Origin: Muribaculaceae bacterium
GTDB taxonomy: Bacteria > Bacteroidota > Bacteroidia > Bacteroidales > Muribaculaceae
Length of the DNA stretch: 43,822 nt
Direction: 5' to 3'
Assembly: GCA_029068655.1 (NCBI GenBank)
Contig: JAIECF010000069.1
Span: 1 to 43,822 of the forward strand
A program made the translations under genes and the position numbers. The first letter of the stretch is position 1. Each line of letters begins with the position of its first letter. Below the pieces are notes generated by a model that was given only the letters and a program-made list of their open reading frames with translations, was not told where the DNA came from and did no database searches. Below are positions 27,413 through 36,263 of this stretch, piece by piece.

Positions 27413-28027
27413 CTATCGTCGAAGCAGCATGGATGCAACGGTATCTGTCACATACTCATCAAGAAATACGAAACAGTTATACAAATCCAAACCCTCATTC
27501 ATCTTCCATAAGTCTTCCGCATAGAGCACTTTAACAGCTATCCCGATTTCTTCAAGTGATTTGACAGCATCAAGAGCACGCTGACGTTTTCTTTCACCTT
27601 CAAAGCCGAATGGAAGGGTACATACTACAGTCACAGGAATATTCTGCTTTTTACTTATTTCGGCTATCCATATAGTGCCTGATGTCCCTATTCCTCCGCC
27701 AAATCCCACCACAATAACTACTTGCTTCGCTGATTGATTAATAATCGATTTAACCTTGACTTCATTTTCCCAATTTACGAAGCATTGGTTAAACCACATA
27801 TTAGAGCCGTATGAGTCAATTATGTGTGGTGAGCAATTTGGTACCAATCCAATGCTTCTCACATTGCTATTATTTAAATCCAAATCCGTTTCATCAGCAC
27901 TGACAATACAATATTCCACATTCGTGAGAGGATGTTCCATCATCTTTCTGACACATCGGGATGCAGCCACACCTATTGCAATAACCTTAATCGAGTAATC
28001 CATATGTATTACATAATTATCAACCAT
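27413..28027 (-). CDS. Minimal FtsZ/tubulin-like GTP-binding protein
   Basis: 204 residues, or 196 from the internal ATG at 28003 (MDYSIKVIAIGVAASRCVRK), where the FtsZ-like homology begins. Numbered from that Met: beta1 KVIAIG is followed by a loop lacking the usual glycines; VEYCIVSADETDL (29-41) aligns with the FtsZ T3 region (a-x-N-T-D); VVGFGGGIGTSG (98-109) is the tubulin/FtsZ GGGTGTG signature with two changes; and IPVTVVCTLPFGFEGERKRQRA (122-143) matches the FtsZ beta5-T5-helix segment (V-T-x-P-F-x-F-E-G-x-x-R). It stops before the catalytic T7 loop and the whole C-terminal domain of FtsZ. GTP binding is plausible; self-stimulated hydrolysis as in FtsZ filaments is not. It is last in a long minus-strand gene run. 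Confidence 0.72.
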   Translation of the reverse strand: MVDNYVIHMDYSIKVIAIGVAASRCVRKMMEHPLTNVEYCIVSADETDLDLNNSNVRSIGLVPNCSPHIIDSYGSNMWFNQCFVNWENEVKVKSIINQSAKQVVIVVGFGGGIGTSGTIWIAEISKKQNIPVTVVCTLPFGFEGERKRQRALDAVKSLEEIGIAVKVLYAEDLWKMNEGLDLYNCFVFLDEYVTDTVASMLLRR

Positions 28028-28102
28028 TGTTTGTAAATTCTCTCTTCATCCATACTACTATCCTCATTAATAAATCTTTTTCTTACCAATCACGATTTAT
28101 AA

Positions 28103-28795
28103 TCATTCCAACTCTTCGGGGTCGGTACATTTAACAACATTACCATCCTTATCTCTGTATCCTAATAATTTCCCATTTTTATCCAGAATCTTATATTTAT
28201 ACTCATAATCCTTTACTATACCTCCACCAATAATGTCCACTTTATGATTTCTAGGTAATGCTTCAGTATATATTATTGTATTAGGATTTAATAGTCTTAT
28301 TGTTTTTACTTTACAACCACTAAATGTATATCTATCTATTTCTTTTACTTTTTCTGGAATCGTAATTTCTTTTATATTAGTATGCGCAAATGCCCCGAGC
28401 CCTATTTCTTCTATACTATTAGACATTTGTATTGAGGTTAAATTATAACAACCATAAAAAGCATCTTGGTCTATTGTGGTAACAGTATTAGGTACTTTTA
28501 TAGAAGTTATATTGTTATTATCAGCAAATGCACAACTACTAATGATTGCTACAGTATAAACTTTATTACCATACCTTACCTTTGATGGAATTACAACATC
28601 ACCATGTGCGTCTTCTCCATTATTTAAATAAGCAGTCATGTCATCATCATCCAATGAGTATCCAAGATTTCCTACTATTATCTGTTTATTGACTATTGGG
28701 CCATAATCTGGTCCATCAGCTAATGCATTCACTGAATTTAAGACTATCAAAATGATTATCATCATCATATAAGAAACTTTATGCATTCTTTTCAT
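28103..28795 (-). CDS. Secreted BspA-type leucine-rich-repeat protein
   Basis: 230 residues with a signal peptide (about 1-27). LRR_5 repeats of the BspA type run from about residue 80 to 180, such as NITSIKVPNTVTTIDQDAFYGC and LTSIQMSNSIEEIGLGAFAH, ending in YTFSGCKVKTIRLL. A short C-terminal domain follows (YKYKILDKNGKLLGYRDKDG). These repeats usually serve binding at the cell surface; no partner can be named. The minus-strand neighbours are the uncharacterised 518-residue protein upstream and the FtsZ-like protein 75 bases downstream. Confidence 0.78.
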   Translation of the reverse strand: MKRMHKVSYMMMIIILIVLNSVNALADGPDYGPIVNKQIIVGNLGYSLDDDDMTAYLNNGEDAHGDVVIPSKVRYGNKVYTVAIISSCAFADNNNITSIKVPNTVTTIDQDAFYGCYNLTSIQMSNSIEEIGLGAFAHTNIKEITIPEKVKEIDRYTFSGCKVKTIRLLNPNTIIYTEALPRNHKVDIIGGGIVKDYEYKYKILDKNGKLLGYRDKDGNVVKCTDPEELE

Positions 28796-28924
28796 AATTT
28801 TTTGTATTTTATTGATTTTAATCCAAATTTCACTTTAACATCAATCATCTCGTTCCATTATTAGCTACATCAATGTAAGTCTATTTAATCACATCATAAT
28901 TACGAAGCAACCTCCATACTTGGC

Positions 28925-30481
28925 TTATCGCCCTGAGTTATCACACTTTACAAAATCAAGTTCACAGCTCAGACGCTTAGGATCGTAGCCGACGGAAATG
29001 AGACAATAGGCCACGTATTTGCTGACCAGTCCTACATCATCCAGAAGACAGATAGTCACCGGAGGTTCAGAATCCTCTTCAACATCATATTCATACGTCT
29101 CGAGTCGGGGGTCAGAATACAGTTTATAGAATTCGTCCTTCTGCTCTCTGTTTAGATAGAGAGTACAGACAGCTTTGACAACGGGTTCAAAATAATAACA
29201 ATCCGAAAGATCCTGCCTGCTTATCTCCATCACCAGCCTGCCGTCCTCATCATAGAGACAGGTCTTTTTAACTTCCTGTCCTATCTGATACCAATCAAGA
29301 TCCTTATATACCTGACAGATAACAGAGGATGGCTCCGTTTCACGAAATGCCTTATAATCAAGGTCTTCTCCATCAGTAGAAAGGCCGTGAATTCTTTCAG
29401 ACTCCACCTTTTCAAACTTTTCATTATAATAAGCCCGCATTTTTCCCAACTCTTCAAGCAAACGAGACAGTTTGGCCGTATCATCCTCAGAGCTGTCTGG
29501 ATAGAAACTGAAAAGCCAATCCGTCAAGTCTTCGTTCTCATCGTGACTGTCTTCTTCAGACTCATAGTCTTTACAAGAGCTGAAATCGAGCGAGACCACA
29601 ATTTCATCCTTATCTACATCTGGATTAAGGAAAAGAAAATAATCGGTAAGAAAACGAAGATCCGTTTCCGAATCATCGATATAGAAATATTCACAATAAC
29701 CATTACGACCAACCGAAAGATACAGACAATCGAAGTTTCGGTATGATCGTCTTCTATCGATCTCGTCCCGGTCTTTCCAGTATTCTTCAAAGGACATATA
29801 AAACGACTCGTCGGTAGAATCAACAAACAGGCCCATCCTCTTTGCTCTTTCTGCCATACTGTCAGACAAGCCGGATACAAATAGAAGTACGGCATCGTCA
29901 TATGAAAACTTAAGTTCTTTTAGTTTTGCCACAGCCTTTCCAAGCGCAACTGGCACCGTTATCTCATCAGGCAAGTACAGTTTCGACATATCACCTGAAG
30001 TAAACGACATATACTTGCGAATATTCAGTTCAGAAATATCCTTGTATCCGAAGACCTCAAGATAATATGTCATGAATCTGGCTGCGGCACGCACATCCAT
30101 CGCCACAATGGCGACAGATTTAGCATACCCCTGATCTACAAATAAATCTGCAAATCTTGAGAACATAAGACAGTCAAGAGTGGACTTTCCATGGCGAGAC
30201 AGTTCGCTTTCCCAGAGATCTATTTCTATTTCAAAGATGACATCAAAAAGAGACTCATTCTGATCAAGAATATTGATACAAAGTTTGGGCATTCGCGTCA
30301 TCTCTTCCTCATTGGGTATATACTCAGCAGCCAGAGCATCGTTGAATTCCAAATAAGGTACGCGCTGACCCTTGTAATTATTATTATTGATAATATCAGT
30401 GAGTGCCTCCTCAATTCCGGGAAAGGGATCTATTCTCTCAAGATATTTTAGGTCATCATCGTTCAGGTATCTATTTTCCAT
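28925..30481 (-). CDS. Uncharacterised acidic 518-residue protein
   Basis: I do not recognise a family. It is strongly acidic, with an Asp/Glu-rich stretch near residues 305-335 (YESEEDSHDENEDLTDW), no signal peptide and no membrane helix, so it should be cytoplasmic. Local hydrophobic strands such as VAIVAMDVRAAARFM (about 123-137) and DDAVLLFVSG (about 195-204) suggest an alpha/beta core. Its ATG directly follows the stop of the 206-residue gene without a spacer (30481/30482), so the two are almost certainly co-translated and may form a complex. Confidence 0.6.
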   Translation of the reverse strand: MENRYLNDDDLKYLERIDPFPGIEEALTDIINNNNYKGQRVPYLEFNDALAAEYIPNEEEMTRMPKLCINILDQNESLFDVIFEIEIDLWESELSRHGKSTLDCLMFSRFADLFVDQGYAKSVAIVAMDVRAAARFMTYYLEVFGYKDISELNIRKYMSFTSGDMSKLYLPDEITVPVALGKAVAKLKELKFSYDDAVLLFVSGLSDSMAERAKRMGLFVDSTDESFYMSFEEYWKDRDEIDRRRSYRNFDCLYLSVGRNGYCEYFYIDDSETDLRFLTDYFLFLNPDVDKDEIVVSLDFSSCKDYESEEDSHDENEDLTDWLFSFYPDSSEDDTAKLSRLLEELGKMRAYYNEKFEKVESERIHGLSTDGEDLDYKAFRETEPSSVICQVYKDLDWYQIGQEVKKTCLYDEDGRLVMEISRQDLSDCYYFEPVVKAVCTLYLNREQKDEFYKLYSDPRLETYEYDVEEDSEPPVTICLLDDVGLVSKYVAYCLISVGYDPKRLSCELDFVKCDNSGR

Positions 30482-31102
30482 CTACTGCAGTTTCCAAAGA
30501 TATGGTTCAAGTGATATGAGGAATTTGCGGAACTCGGCATGCGCCTTCTTGTTCCGCGAATTGATCTTCATCCTGTTGAAGAAATTACTGTCTTTTCCGA
30601 CAAAGCGACCTTCTATCACCATGGTCTGTCTGTCAAGGATCAGTTTCGTCTTAAAACCGGCATCCTTGCATTCCATATTAAACTTATCAAGCATCCTCCC
30701 TACCGTTTCGGCATATTGCGGCTCTATAGCCAGGTAAACTTCCTCGGATGAATTGCCCTCATAAGTATCGAGATACGTCAGCTCCCAACCCTCGTAGCCT
30801 TCGACGCCATACAGTTCCTTTATCTTGGAGGCCTTTGCAGCTACATAAGCATCTAAATCATTCATCAGATACCTCTCATCATCCTTGCAGTCATTATCAT
30901 CGATAATGGAAATCGATGGATTGTTGCTGTAAGATGCAAAAACTGCGACAAGGTGTCCGGTATCGTCCCATTTCTTATTCAGATCCTCATCAGCAGGATA
31001 GAGCATCACAATCATATTAGGAGACTGCATTTTTTCCCGCACCATTGCTTTCAGGGCTTCCTCGAGCCGGGAGTAAGAATTGTTGTAATTTACCATGATC
31101 AT
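30482..31102 (-). CDS. Uncharacterised 206-residue protein coupled to the 518-residue protein
   Basis: No family recognised. It is soluble and mixed alpha/beta, with the segments GHLVAVFASYSNNPSISIID near residues 49-68, a helical stretch around YLMNDLDAYVAAKASKIKELYG, and FKTKLILDRQTMVIEGRFVG near 152-171. There is no signal peptide. The gene lies behind a promoter-like element (31192-31245), with a leader of about 80 bases, and runs straight into the 518-residue gene. The start at 31102 (MIMVNYNNSYSRLEE) has alternatives two and three codons later. Confidence 0.6.
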   Translation of the reverse strand: MIMVNYNNSYSRLEEALKAMVREKMQSPNMIVMLYPADEDLNKKWDDTGHLVAVFASYSNNPSISIIDDNDCKDDERYLMNDLDAYVAAKASKIKELYGVEGYEGWELTYLDTYEGNSSEEVYLAIEPQYAETVGRMLDKFNMECKDAGFKTKLILDRQTMVIEGRFVGKDSNFFNRMKINSRNKKAHAEFRKFLISLEPYLWKLQ

Positions 31103-31191
31103 AATATTTCTTTCTCAGTAATCCTTTTTTACTAAGCCAGGGCTCACACGAAGTCCGCAGAGGAGATGGTAGCGCGGAGGCTGTTGATTAG

Positions 31192-31245
31192 CAAAGTTAG
31201 ATAGAATTAGCGAGATACGCAAGGTATTTTGTGTCCATATTGTCC
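31192..31245 (-). promoter_or_regulatory. Promoter-like repeated element, copy B, before the 206/518-residue gene pair
   Basis: Minus strand: GGACAATATGGAC (31233-31245), nine bases, CTTG, 20 bases, TAACTTTG (31192-31199). The -7 and -33 boxes fit the Bacteroidota promoter pattern, and GGAC-N5-GGAC is a direct repeat in an activator-like position. Surrounding sequence matches copy A at 27198-27300. Confidence 0.6.
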
Positions 31246-31327
31246 ACGATATGATCGTAAACTTCGGATACTTAAGACTTACACTCACACAATCGTGTTG
31301 AGGAGATAATCAACCAAAGTATTCTTG

Positions 31328-32443
31328 TCATGATACCGCCAGGTAGATTACGAAGGCATTTTCTACAATAGAAAGGAATATGATAGTAAGAATCTGCCAT
31401 AAGGAAAGATTAAGATTGATATAATCAAAATCTTTGAATTCCTTTCTCTTCCAATCCATAAGATGGGAGCTCAGCCAATCATGAAAAGCAGCCCAGTCTA
31501 ATTTAGGATGATGCATCAGCCATTGAGCAGTCTCAACTTCCTTGAACTGTTCATCAGCCCAACTGAACGCTCTCGCCCATTCAACTTCCTCACTCGAATT
31601 CAAACCTATGCAAATTATAAATTCATTCTTATTGCCACCTTGCCAATAAGCCCGTTGCTGCTCGGATATACCTACTCCCCTATTTACATCAAAGAGGAGG
31701 ATATAGAGTCTCATTTCAAATTCCGGAGCATATCTTGCATTGAACTTTCTGAAAAGGTCGTCGACAAAAGGAGACACAAGAATGTCATTAGACAGGACAC
31801 AGGGAGCATCATAGGAATAAATAGCCGGATAATCAAGCAGACCCATTTCAGAAGCCTGCTTCTTATCTATCTTTTCAAACTTAAAGATAGAGTTGGAAGC
31901 TCTAATTTTATTGGTATAAGAATGGCTTTCAGTAATAGGCACCCACTTATCAGGATTCTCAAGTTCCTCCCAGTCGAGATCGGATCTTTGATAACGAGAT
32001 CCATATCGTACACCACCTTTGATGTGCCTTCCATCCCAACTCAAGGTATGTCTTGGCACATTCCATACTCCGCGCACATAGGAATAGAATCTATAATCAG
32101 TATCCAACTTGCTCCCACGAGTAGTATAAAAATAATACTTTTCTTTATGGTATCTTTCCTCTATTCGAGTCACCGTATAGCTATTGCCGCTTTTGTCATT
32201 CTTTGTATACTTAATCTCAACTAATTCAGTCCAACTCTCTTCATGGTTTATTTCTTGCACCATCGAGCCAAGGAATTCTGTACACGATGTATGCAAGTCA
32301 TAGAAATACCAATGAAGTCCACCTACCATTGCCTCACCAAAAACAATAGTCCATAGGTATGTATACCAAGGACCATTGTAATCAAACTCAAAATGAAGTT
32401 GCAGACATGCTATTATCGGTAAGATATACACGAAAGCTATCAT
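31328..32443 (-). CDS. Uncharacterised membrane protein next to a LemA-like gene
   Basis: About 371 residues from the ATG at 32443, five bases after the LemA-like stop. In-frame upstream starts at 32479 (GTG) and 32473 (ATG) would overlap that gene. Numbered from this Met, two N-terminal hydrophobic segments (MIAFVYILPIIACLQLHF; YTYLWTIVFGEAMVGGL) precede a large soluble domain of about 290 residues with FEMRLYILLFDVNRGVGISE. A C-terminal helix (LWQILTIIFLSIVENAFVIYLAV) completes it. I do not recognise the soluble domain. Membrane proteins encoded with LemA are common, and the two may interact. Confidence 0.6.
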   Translation of the reverse strand: MIAFVYILPIIACLQLHFEFDYNGPWYTYLWTIVFGEAMVGGLHWYFYDLHTSCTEFLGSMVQEINHEESWTELVEIKYTKNDKSGNSYTVTRIEERYHKEKYYFYTTRGSKLDTDYRFYSYVRGVWNVPRHTLSWDGRHIKGGVRYGSRYQRSDLDWEELENPDKWVPITESHSYTNKIRASNSIFKFEKIDKKQASEMGLLDYPAIYSYDAPCVLSNDILVSPFVDDLFRKFNARYAPEFEMRLYILLFDVNRGVGISEQQRAYWQGGNKNEFIICIGLNSSEEVEWARAFSWADEQFKEVETAQWLMHHPKLDWAAFHDWLSSHLMDWKRKEFKDFDYINLNLSLWQILTIIFLSIVENAFVIYLAVS

Positions 32444-32447
32444 GGAC

Positions 32448-32975
32448 TCACTTAAAAGAGAAGGTATAGTCATCAACACCTGATGCCATCACAGCCTTAG
32501 AAGCTGAAGTGGTAATAGGTGTATATTCAATGATAGATTTGTTCTTGATAAACCAGCAAGAAGGCATCTGCTCAATCAAAGTAGCTCGTTGGTTTATTAT
32601 ATCAAGCATTCGATTTTGTGTAGAAGTGAAAGCTGTACGCTGTACTTCTATAGAATTGCTCACAGACTGATAGAGCGATGTGTCAAATGTCGGATTTGCT
32701 TCCTGAATCCATTTCATCAACTGACCTCCATCCTTATACCTGCCTTCAATTATCTTGGGATAGATTTCATTGAAAGCTTCACGATATTCTGTGGAGACAT
32801 TCGCTTGCTCCCTTATGATCTGGAACATGCGATCGCGTACGGTCTCTATCTTACTTCTCTGAGCTTCCGATTCTTTACGCAGTGAGATCTCCTTATTGTT
32901 GTAGGAGAAATACAAGGCTATAATGATAATAACTATAGCCAGTAAGCATAAAACTACCACACCTATCGTAGACAT
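32448..32975 (-). CDS. LemA-like membrane protein
   Basis: 175 residues. One N-terminal transmembrane helix (GVVVLCLLAIVIIIIALYFSY, about residues 5-25) is followed by a long helical, coiled-coil-prone region with the LemA-like pattern ETVRDRMFQIIREQANVSTEYR. The C-terminal segment CWFIKNKSIIEYTPITTSAS resembles the F-N-x-x-V-x-x-Y-N region of LemA, but the match is weak. LemA proteins are membrane-anchored with a periplasmic or cytoplasmic helical bundle of unclear role. The gene sits between the TIR-like membrane protein and another membrane protein. Confidence 0.6.
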   Translation of the reverse strand: MSTIGVVVLCLLAIVIIIIALYFSYNNKEISLRKESEAQRSKIETVRDRMFQIIREQANVSTEYREAFNEIYPKIIEGRYKDGGQLMKWIQEANPTFDTSLYQSVSNSIEVQRTAFTSTQNRMLDIINQRATLIEQMPSCWFIKNKSIIEYTPITTSASKAVMASGVDDYTFSFK

Positions 32976-32980
32976 TACGA

Positions 32981-33823
32981 TCAGTCAATTATAGCACCTA
33001 ATAACCTAAATCCGTATAACAAGTCATAGGATATCATAATTAGGCTAAATGGTATATATGCATAGCACCATTTGTTTGTTTTTATAGCCTTGATAGTACT
33101 GCGTATAATTTTATATGTTAACACAAACCATACAGCAGTTATGGCCAAAAACCATTTTGTCTGGTATGTCCATCCTTCGATTATTCCTTGGTGAATACTC
33201 ACATAATATAAAATAGATGTTACATACCATACTAACGGCATCCAAAGAGAACTATTACCTTTTTGTTGTTCTTCTTTTAAAGATATATCATTCTTATTCG
33301 AATTAATAATTGAATTATTCAATTCGTCAGAATTTTTGGATTGAAGATCTTCTTTAACTGATTGGGTAATCTGAATATCTCTGGTATTATTCCCTTTTGT
33401 ATTGGCTTTTGTCTCCAAAGAAGCATCTGTCTTCGTCAGTAATTTTGATGAAGATGTCATCAAGTAAGCATCAATCAAACTTAATACATCATTAACACTT
33501 TCATTAGGATTGATAGATGCAAAAACAGAATGATTCCTACCTATCGCATTCTTCTGGAAATCGGAAAGAGCAACCGAATCTGCGAAGTAGTTGATATTAG
33601 TGAGATTCTTTTCATTACGCTCTTTTGCAATATTGAAAATTATATCACTTGTTTTCGAGGATATCCAAAGCATAGTAAATGTTGGCATCATTGCTGCTTT
33701 TCTTCCCAAAATACCGGTTGGTTGGTATAACATCTTAGTCTTTACACCAACTTTCTTCAATTGCTCACAAAAAACTTTAATATCCTCTTTTTCAGCTATA
33801 TCACAAATAATATTCAATTCCAT
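32981..33823 (-). CDS. TIR-like N-terminal domain with C-terminal membrane helices
   Basis: 280 residues from the ATG at 33823; a TTG at 33844 is in frame but a poorer start. The N-terminal 120 residues (ELNIICDIAEKEDIKVFCEQLKKVGVKTKML, then MPTFTMLWISSKTSDIIF and a Leu-Ile ending) have the strand-helix order of TIR-like domains and resemble the N terminus of the neighbouring 473-residue protein. A low-complexity Ser/Lys/Asn linker follows, then three hydrophobic segments (LWMPLVWYVTSILYYVSI, WFLAITAVWFVLTYKI, CYAYIPFSLIMISYDLLYG). No catalytic Glu of NADase TIRs is evident. It may tether a signalling complex to the membrane. Confidence 0.55.
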   Translation of the reverse strand: MELNIICDIAEKEDIKVFCEQLKKVGVKTKMLYQPTGILGRKAAMMPTFTMLWISSKTSDIIFNIAKERNEKNLTNINYFADSVALSDFQKNAIGRNHSVFASINPNESVNDVLSLIDAYLMTSSSKLLTKTDASLETKANTKGNNTRDIQITQSVKEDLQSKNSDELNNSIINSNKNDISLKEEQQKGNSSLWMPLVWYVTSILYYVSIHQGIIEGWTYQTKWFLAITAVWFVLTYKIIRSTIKAIKTNKWCYAYIPFSLIMISYDLLYGFRLLGAIID

Positions 33824-33850
33824 ATGTCTATTATTGTTAGTCAAATATTG

Positions 33851-35272
33851 TTAGTCAAACAATCTTCCTTTTGCATATCCGGCTAATCCGGGTAAATCCA
33901 GACCATCAAGAAATGCACCCCAAGCACTACGACCGTTGCCTCCATTATTACTGTTATCGTCATCTCCATGGCGAGTCTGTTCTTGACGTTTTCGTTCAAG
34001 CTCCAGCTTACGTTTTTCAGCTATTCTTCTATCCTCAACTTCAAGCATGTGGATTCTGGCTATTTGATTACCCCTATTAGCAGCTTCTTGCAGCATCGCT
34101 TCACCCGTCGCCTTAAATTCTTCATCATCATATTCAATAAGACGTATACCTGCATTAACCATTGCCTCAGTTAATCCATTGTTAGCAGCCATTACAAACC
34201 ATTGTAGAGCCTTTCTATCGTTTTGATTTACACCCTTACCCTCGGCATAAAGACATCCAAGGGCATTCTGAGCAGGAAGATTGCCAAGTTCAGCAGCTTC
34301 AGAGTAATGCTCTACAGCATCTTCATATTTAGCTTCAGCCTCATCAATCAAACCAAGGCCAAAGGATGATGATATTGGATCAACCTGGGCAATTTTTGTG
34401 AATAATTCACGAGCCTCGATATATTCTCCATTTTCATATTTAACCATTGCAATCCGAGTATTAGCGGCATGCTTAGCAACCTCATCCTCACCTAATTCAA
34501 ATGCCCTTTTGTAAGCATACACAGCTTCAGTTTTCTTGCCACCACCATACTCCAACTCGCTACATACTCCGAAGCAATATTGCGCCTTATAATCATCTGG
34601 ATTTTCTGTTACAGCCTTTTTAAAGAGACTGTAGGCTCGTTCGTCATCTTGCGGGACTCCATCTCCTTTAAGATACCTCACTGCCCGTTGAAGAGTAAGC
34701 GACAACCCATCTTTCATTTCGATAAGATCATGAATAGATGGTTTGCTAACCCTACAGCAAGCTTCCTCAACATTTGGAATTTGAATTGGATCTGTCACTT
34801 TTTTAGTAGCTGACCCATTATTGAAACTTGTCGCCATGACAGGGGATGCAGAAACAGTCAATTCTTCTTTCTCCTCTACCCTAACATCTTTTGAAACATC
34901 ACCCCTGATAATTGATAATATTTCACTGTTCAATCCTTTGGTAGCATCCACGAGTCCAAAATCAGCCCATTTAGCCGGATATTCCGAAATCGGACCATTT
35001 TGTACAATGAACACTTTATCATTCGATGTCTTTTTAGAATAGAAAGGTATCACAGATGAAAGACTATGATTTGATAAGAAATCATCATTTACAACTGCTA
35101 TGATAGAAGTTGAACTTCCTATGTTATCGTAACAATCGGGCAACTTATCTGCCGTCTTTGAGTCACGCAAATTGAAATAACAGCGAGAGCCCACCTTCTC
35201 CAACTCCCTGCATATAGCATCCGCCATATAGAAGTCATCCACTGAACTGAGAATATTATATTTGTATTCCAT
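33851..35272 (-). CDS. TIR-like domain fused to Sel1 repeats
   Basis: 473 residues. The N-terminal 125 residues look TIR-like: YNILSSVDDFYMADAICRELEKVG, then STSIIAVVNDDFLSNHSLSSVIPFY in the S-x-x-I-x-V-x-S-x-x-F-x-x-S position. The usual W-x-x-x-E is replaced (HSLSSVIPF), so NAD hydrolysis is doubtful. Sel1 repeats follow from about residue 185 to 430 (RYLKGDGVPQDDERAYSLFKKA, GKGVNQNDRKALQWFVMAA). A charged helix (RRIAEKRKLELERKRQEQTRH) and a Gly/Asn-rich tail end it. TIR plus Sel1 suggests a signalling scaffold. It lies in the same strand run as the radical SAM cassette. Confidence 0.65.
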   Translation of the reverse strand: MEYKYNILSSVDDFYMADAICRELEKVGSRCYFNLRDSKTADKLPDCYDNIGSSTSIIAVVNDDFLSNHSLSSVIPFYSKKTSNDKVFIVQNGPISEYPAKWADFGLVDATKGLNSEILSIIRGDVSKDVRVEEKEELTVSASPVMATSFNNGSATKKVTDPIQIPNVEEACCRVSKPSIHDLIEMKDGLSLTLQRAVRYLKGDGVPQDDERAYSLFKKAVTENPDDYKAQYCFGVCSELEYGGGKKTEAVYAYKRAFELGEDEVAKHAANTRIAMVKYENGEYIEARELFTKIAQVDPISSSFGLGLIDEAEAKYEDAVEHYSEAAELGNLPAQNALGCLYAEGKGVNQNDRKALQWFVMAANNGLTEAMVNAGIRLIEYDDEEFKATGEAMLQEAANRGNQIARIHMLEVEDRRIAEKRKLELERKRQEQTRHGDDDNSNNGGNGRSAWGAFLDGLDLPGLAGYAKGRLFD

Positions 35273-35383
35273 TATTTGTTATCAGTTGTTAGTTTAAAAC
35301 ATATTCTTTGATTGCAATCATATATGTTAGTATGATTATAATGCGTTTTTCCCGGACAAGGAGACTCTTTGGCAATTTATATA

Positions 35384-36232
35384 TTATCGGAAATCTGAAA
35401 GTTTAAAGCCATAATGTGCGAACAAACCATCAAGAAAGCCATAATCTATTTCTTCTTGTAAAATCCAAGCTATATCAAGAATAATCTGATATATATATAT
35501 CACCTCGCGGTCATACAGATCAGGGACATGTCTACAGTAATCTTCTTTGGCATAAGGGAGAGAAGGTGTATATGCCAATTCAAAATCCAATAATTCGAGT
35601 GCCCACGTTAGGTTTTGTGACGAAAATGCATTATGTAGTATTTGATTGTCATGCAGTATCCTAAGATTTCTTATAAGCACATGCGCGGCAATTTTATATG
35701 AGGCATCGCAATTCCATTCATCAAGGGAATTCCACCTATCTACATATTTCCTAATGGTATCTTTAGTCATGAACGCCGCATCACTAATCCTATAGGGTGA
35801 TTCCACACTATATTGAAGCAAGTATGGATGAATAATTTGAGAATTATGTCCCACCACATCCATATTCAACTCTAAAACAGCCTCCATAATATTGGTCTTG
35901 ATTCCAAGTTCGGCAATCTCCATTCCTACATTAAAATCGCGCAATGCATCCTCCTTGGCCAGCAGACCAAATACCTCATAAGTTAGCTCGGGAGTGATTA
36001 TTATCGTTTCCGTTGTGTAACTTAGACCATTTCCTTTACTCACAATATATCTGTCTTCATCTGGATTTACAGGTTGATGCACTACATAACTACGACCATG
36101 TTGCGGTGATACAATAGCCATGTGGCAACACCCATTTTCCCGGCGAAAATATGGATATAAGGAGGGTTGCGGTATATTTTCATTTAGTGCTATAATGTTG
36201 AAGTCCACAACTTCGGCATTAAATCTTTTCAT
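35384..36232 (-). CDS. SelO-like kinase-fold protein next to the peptide cassette
   Basis: 282 residues. The order of motifs resembles the SelO/YdiU kinase fold: IVSKGNGLSYT (64-74, cf. K-G-S-G-x-T in SelO), ALRDF then AELGIKTN (96-114, cf. the R-x-x-x-x-x-S-E-A-M-x-x-L-G-I-x-T helix), LHNAFSSQNLT (199-209, same spacing as H-G-V-M-N-T-D-N-M), and LLDFE (214-218, cf. I-D-Y/F-G). The acidic residue of the catalytic loop is missing or moved, so activity is uncertain. SelO proteins transfer AMP; this one could modify the peptide or be a pseudokinase. Its gene follows the 34-residue peptide gene after a stem-loop. Confidence 0.55.
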   Translation of the reverse strand: MKRFNAEVVDFNIIALNENIPQPSLYPYFRRENGCCHMAIVSPQHGRSYVVHQPVNPDEDRYIVSKGNGLSYTTETIIITPELTYEVFGLLAKEDALRDFNVGMEIAELGIKTNIMEAVLELNMDVVGHNSQIIHPYLLQYSVESPYRISDAAFMTKDTIRKYVDRWNSLDEWNCDASYKIAAHVLIRNLRILHDNQILHNAFSSQNLTWALELLDFELAYTPSLPYAKEDYCRHVPDLYDREVIYIYQIILDIAWILQEEIDYGFLDGLFAHYGFKLSDFR

Positions 36233-36263
36233 ATAAATACTTAAATGTAATCATTAGGGAAAC

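Noticed and set aside
27413..28027. True cell-division FtsZ
   Set aside because: It lacks the T7 loop, the C-terminal domain and linked division genes.
33851..35272. Active NADase TIR effector
   Set aside because: The expected W-x-x-x-E position reads HSLSSVIPF, so enzymatic activity is not supported, although TIR-like scaffold use remains possible.
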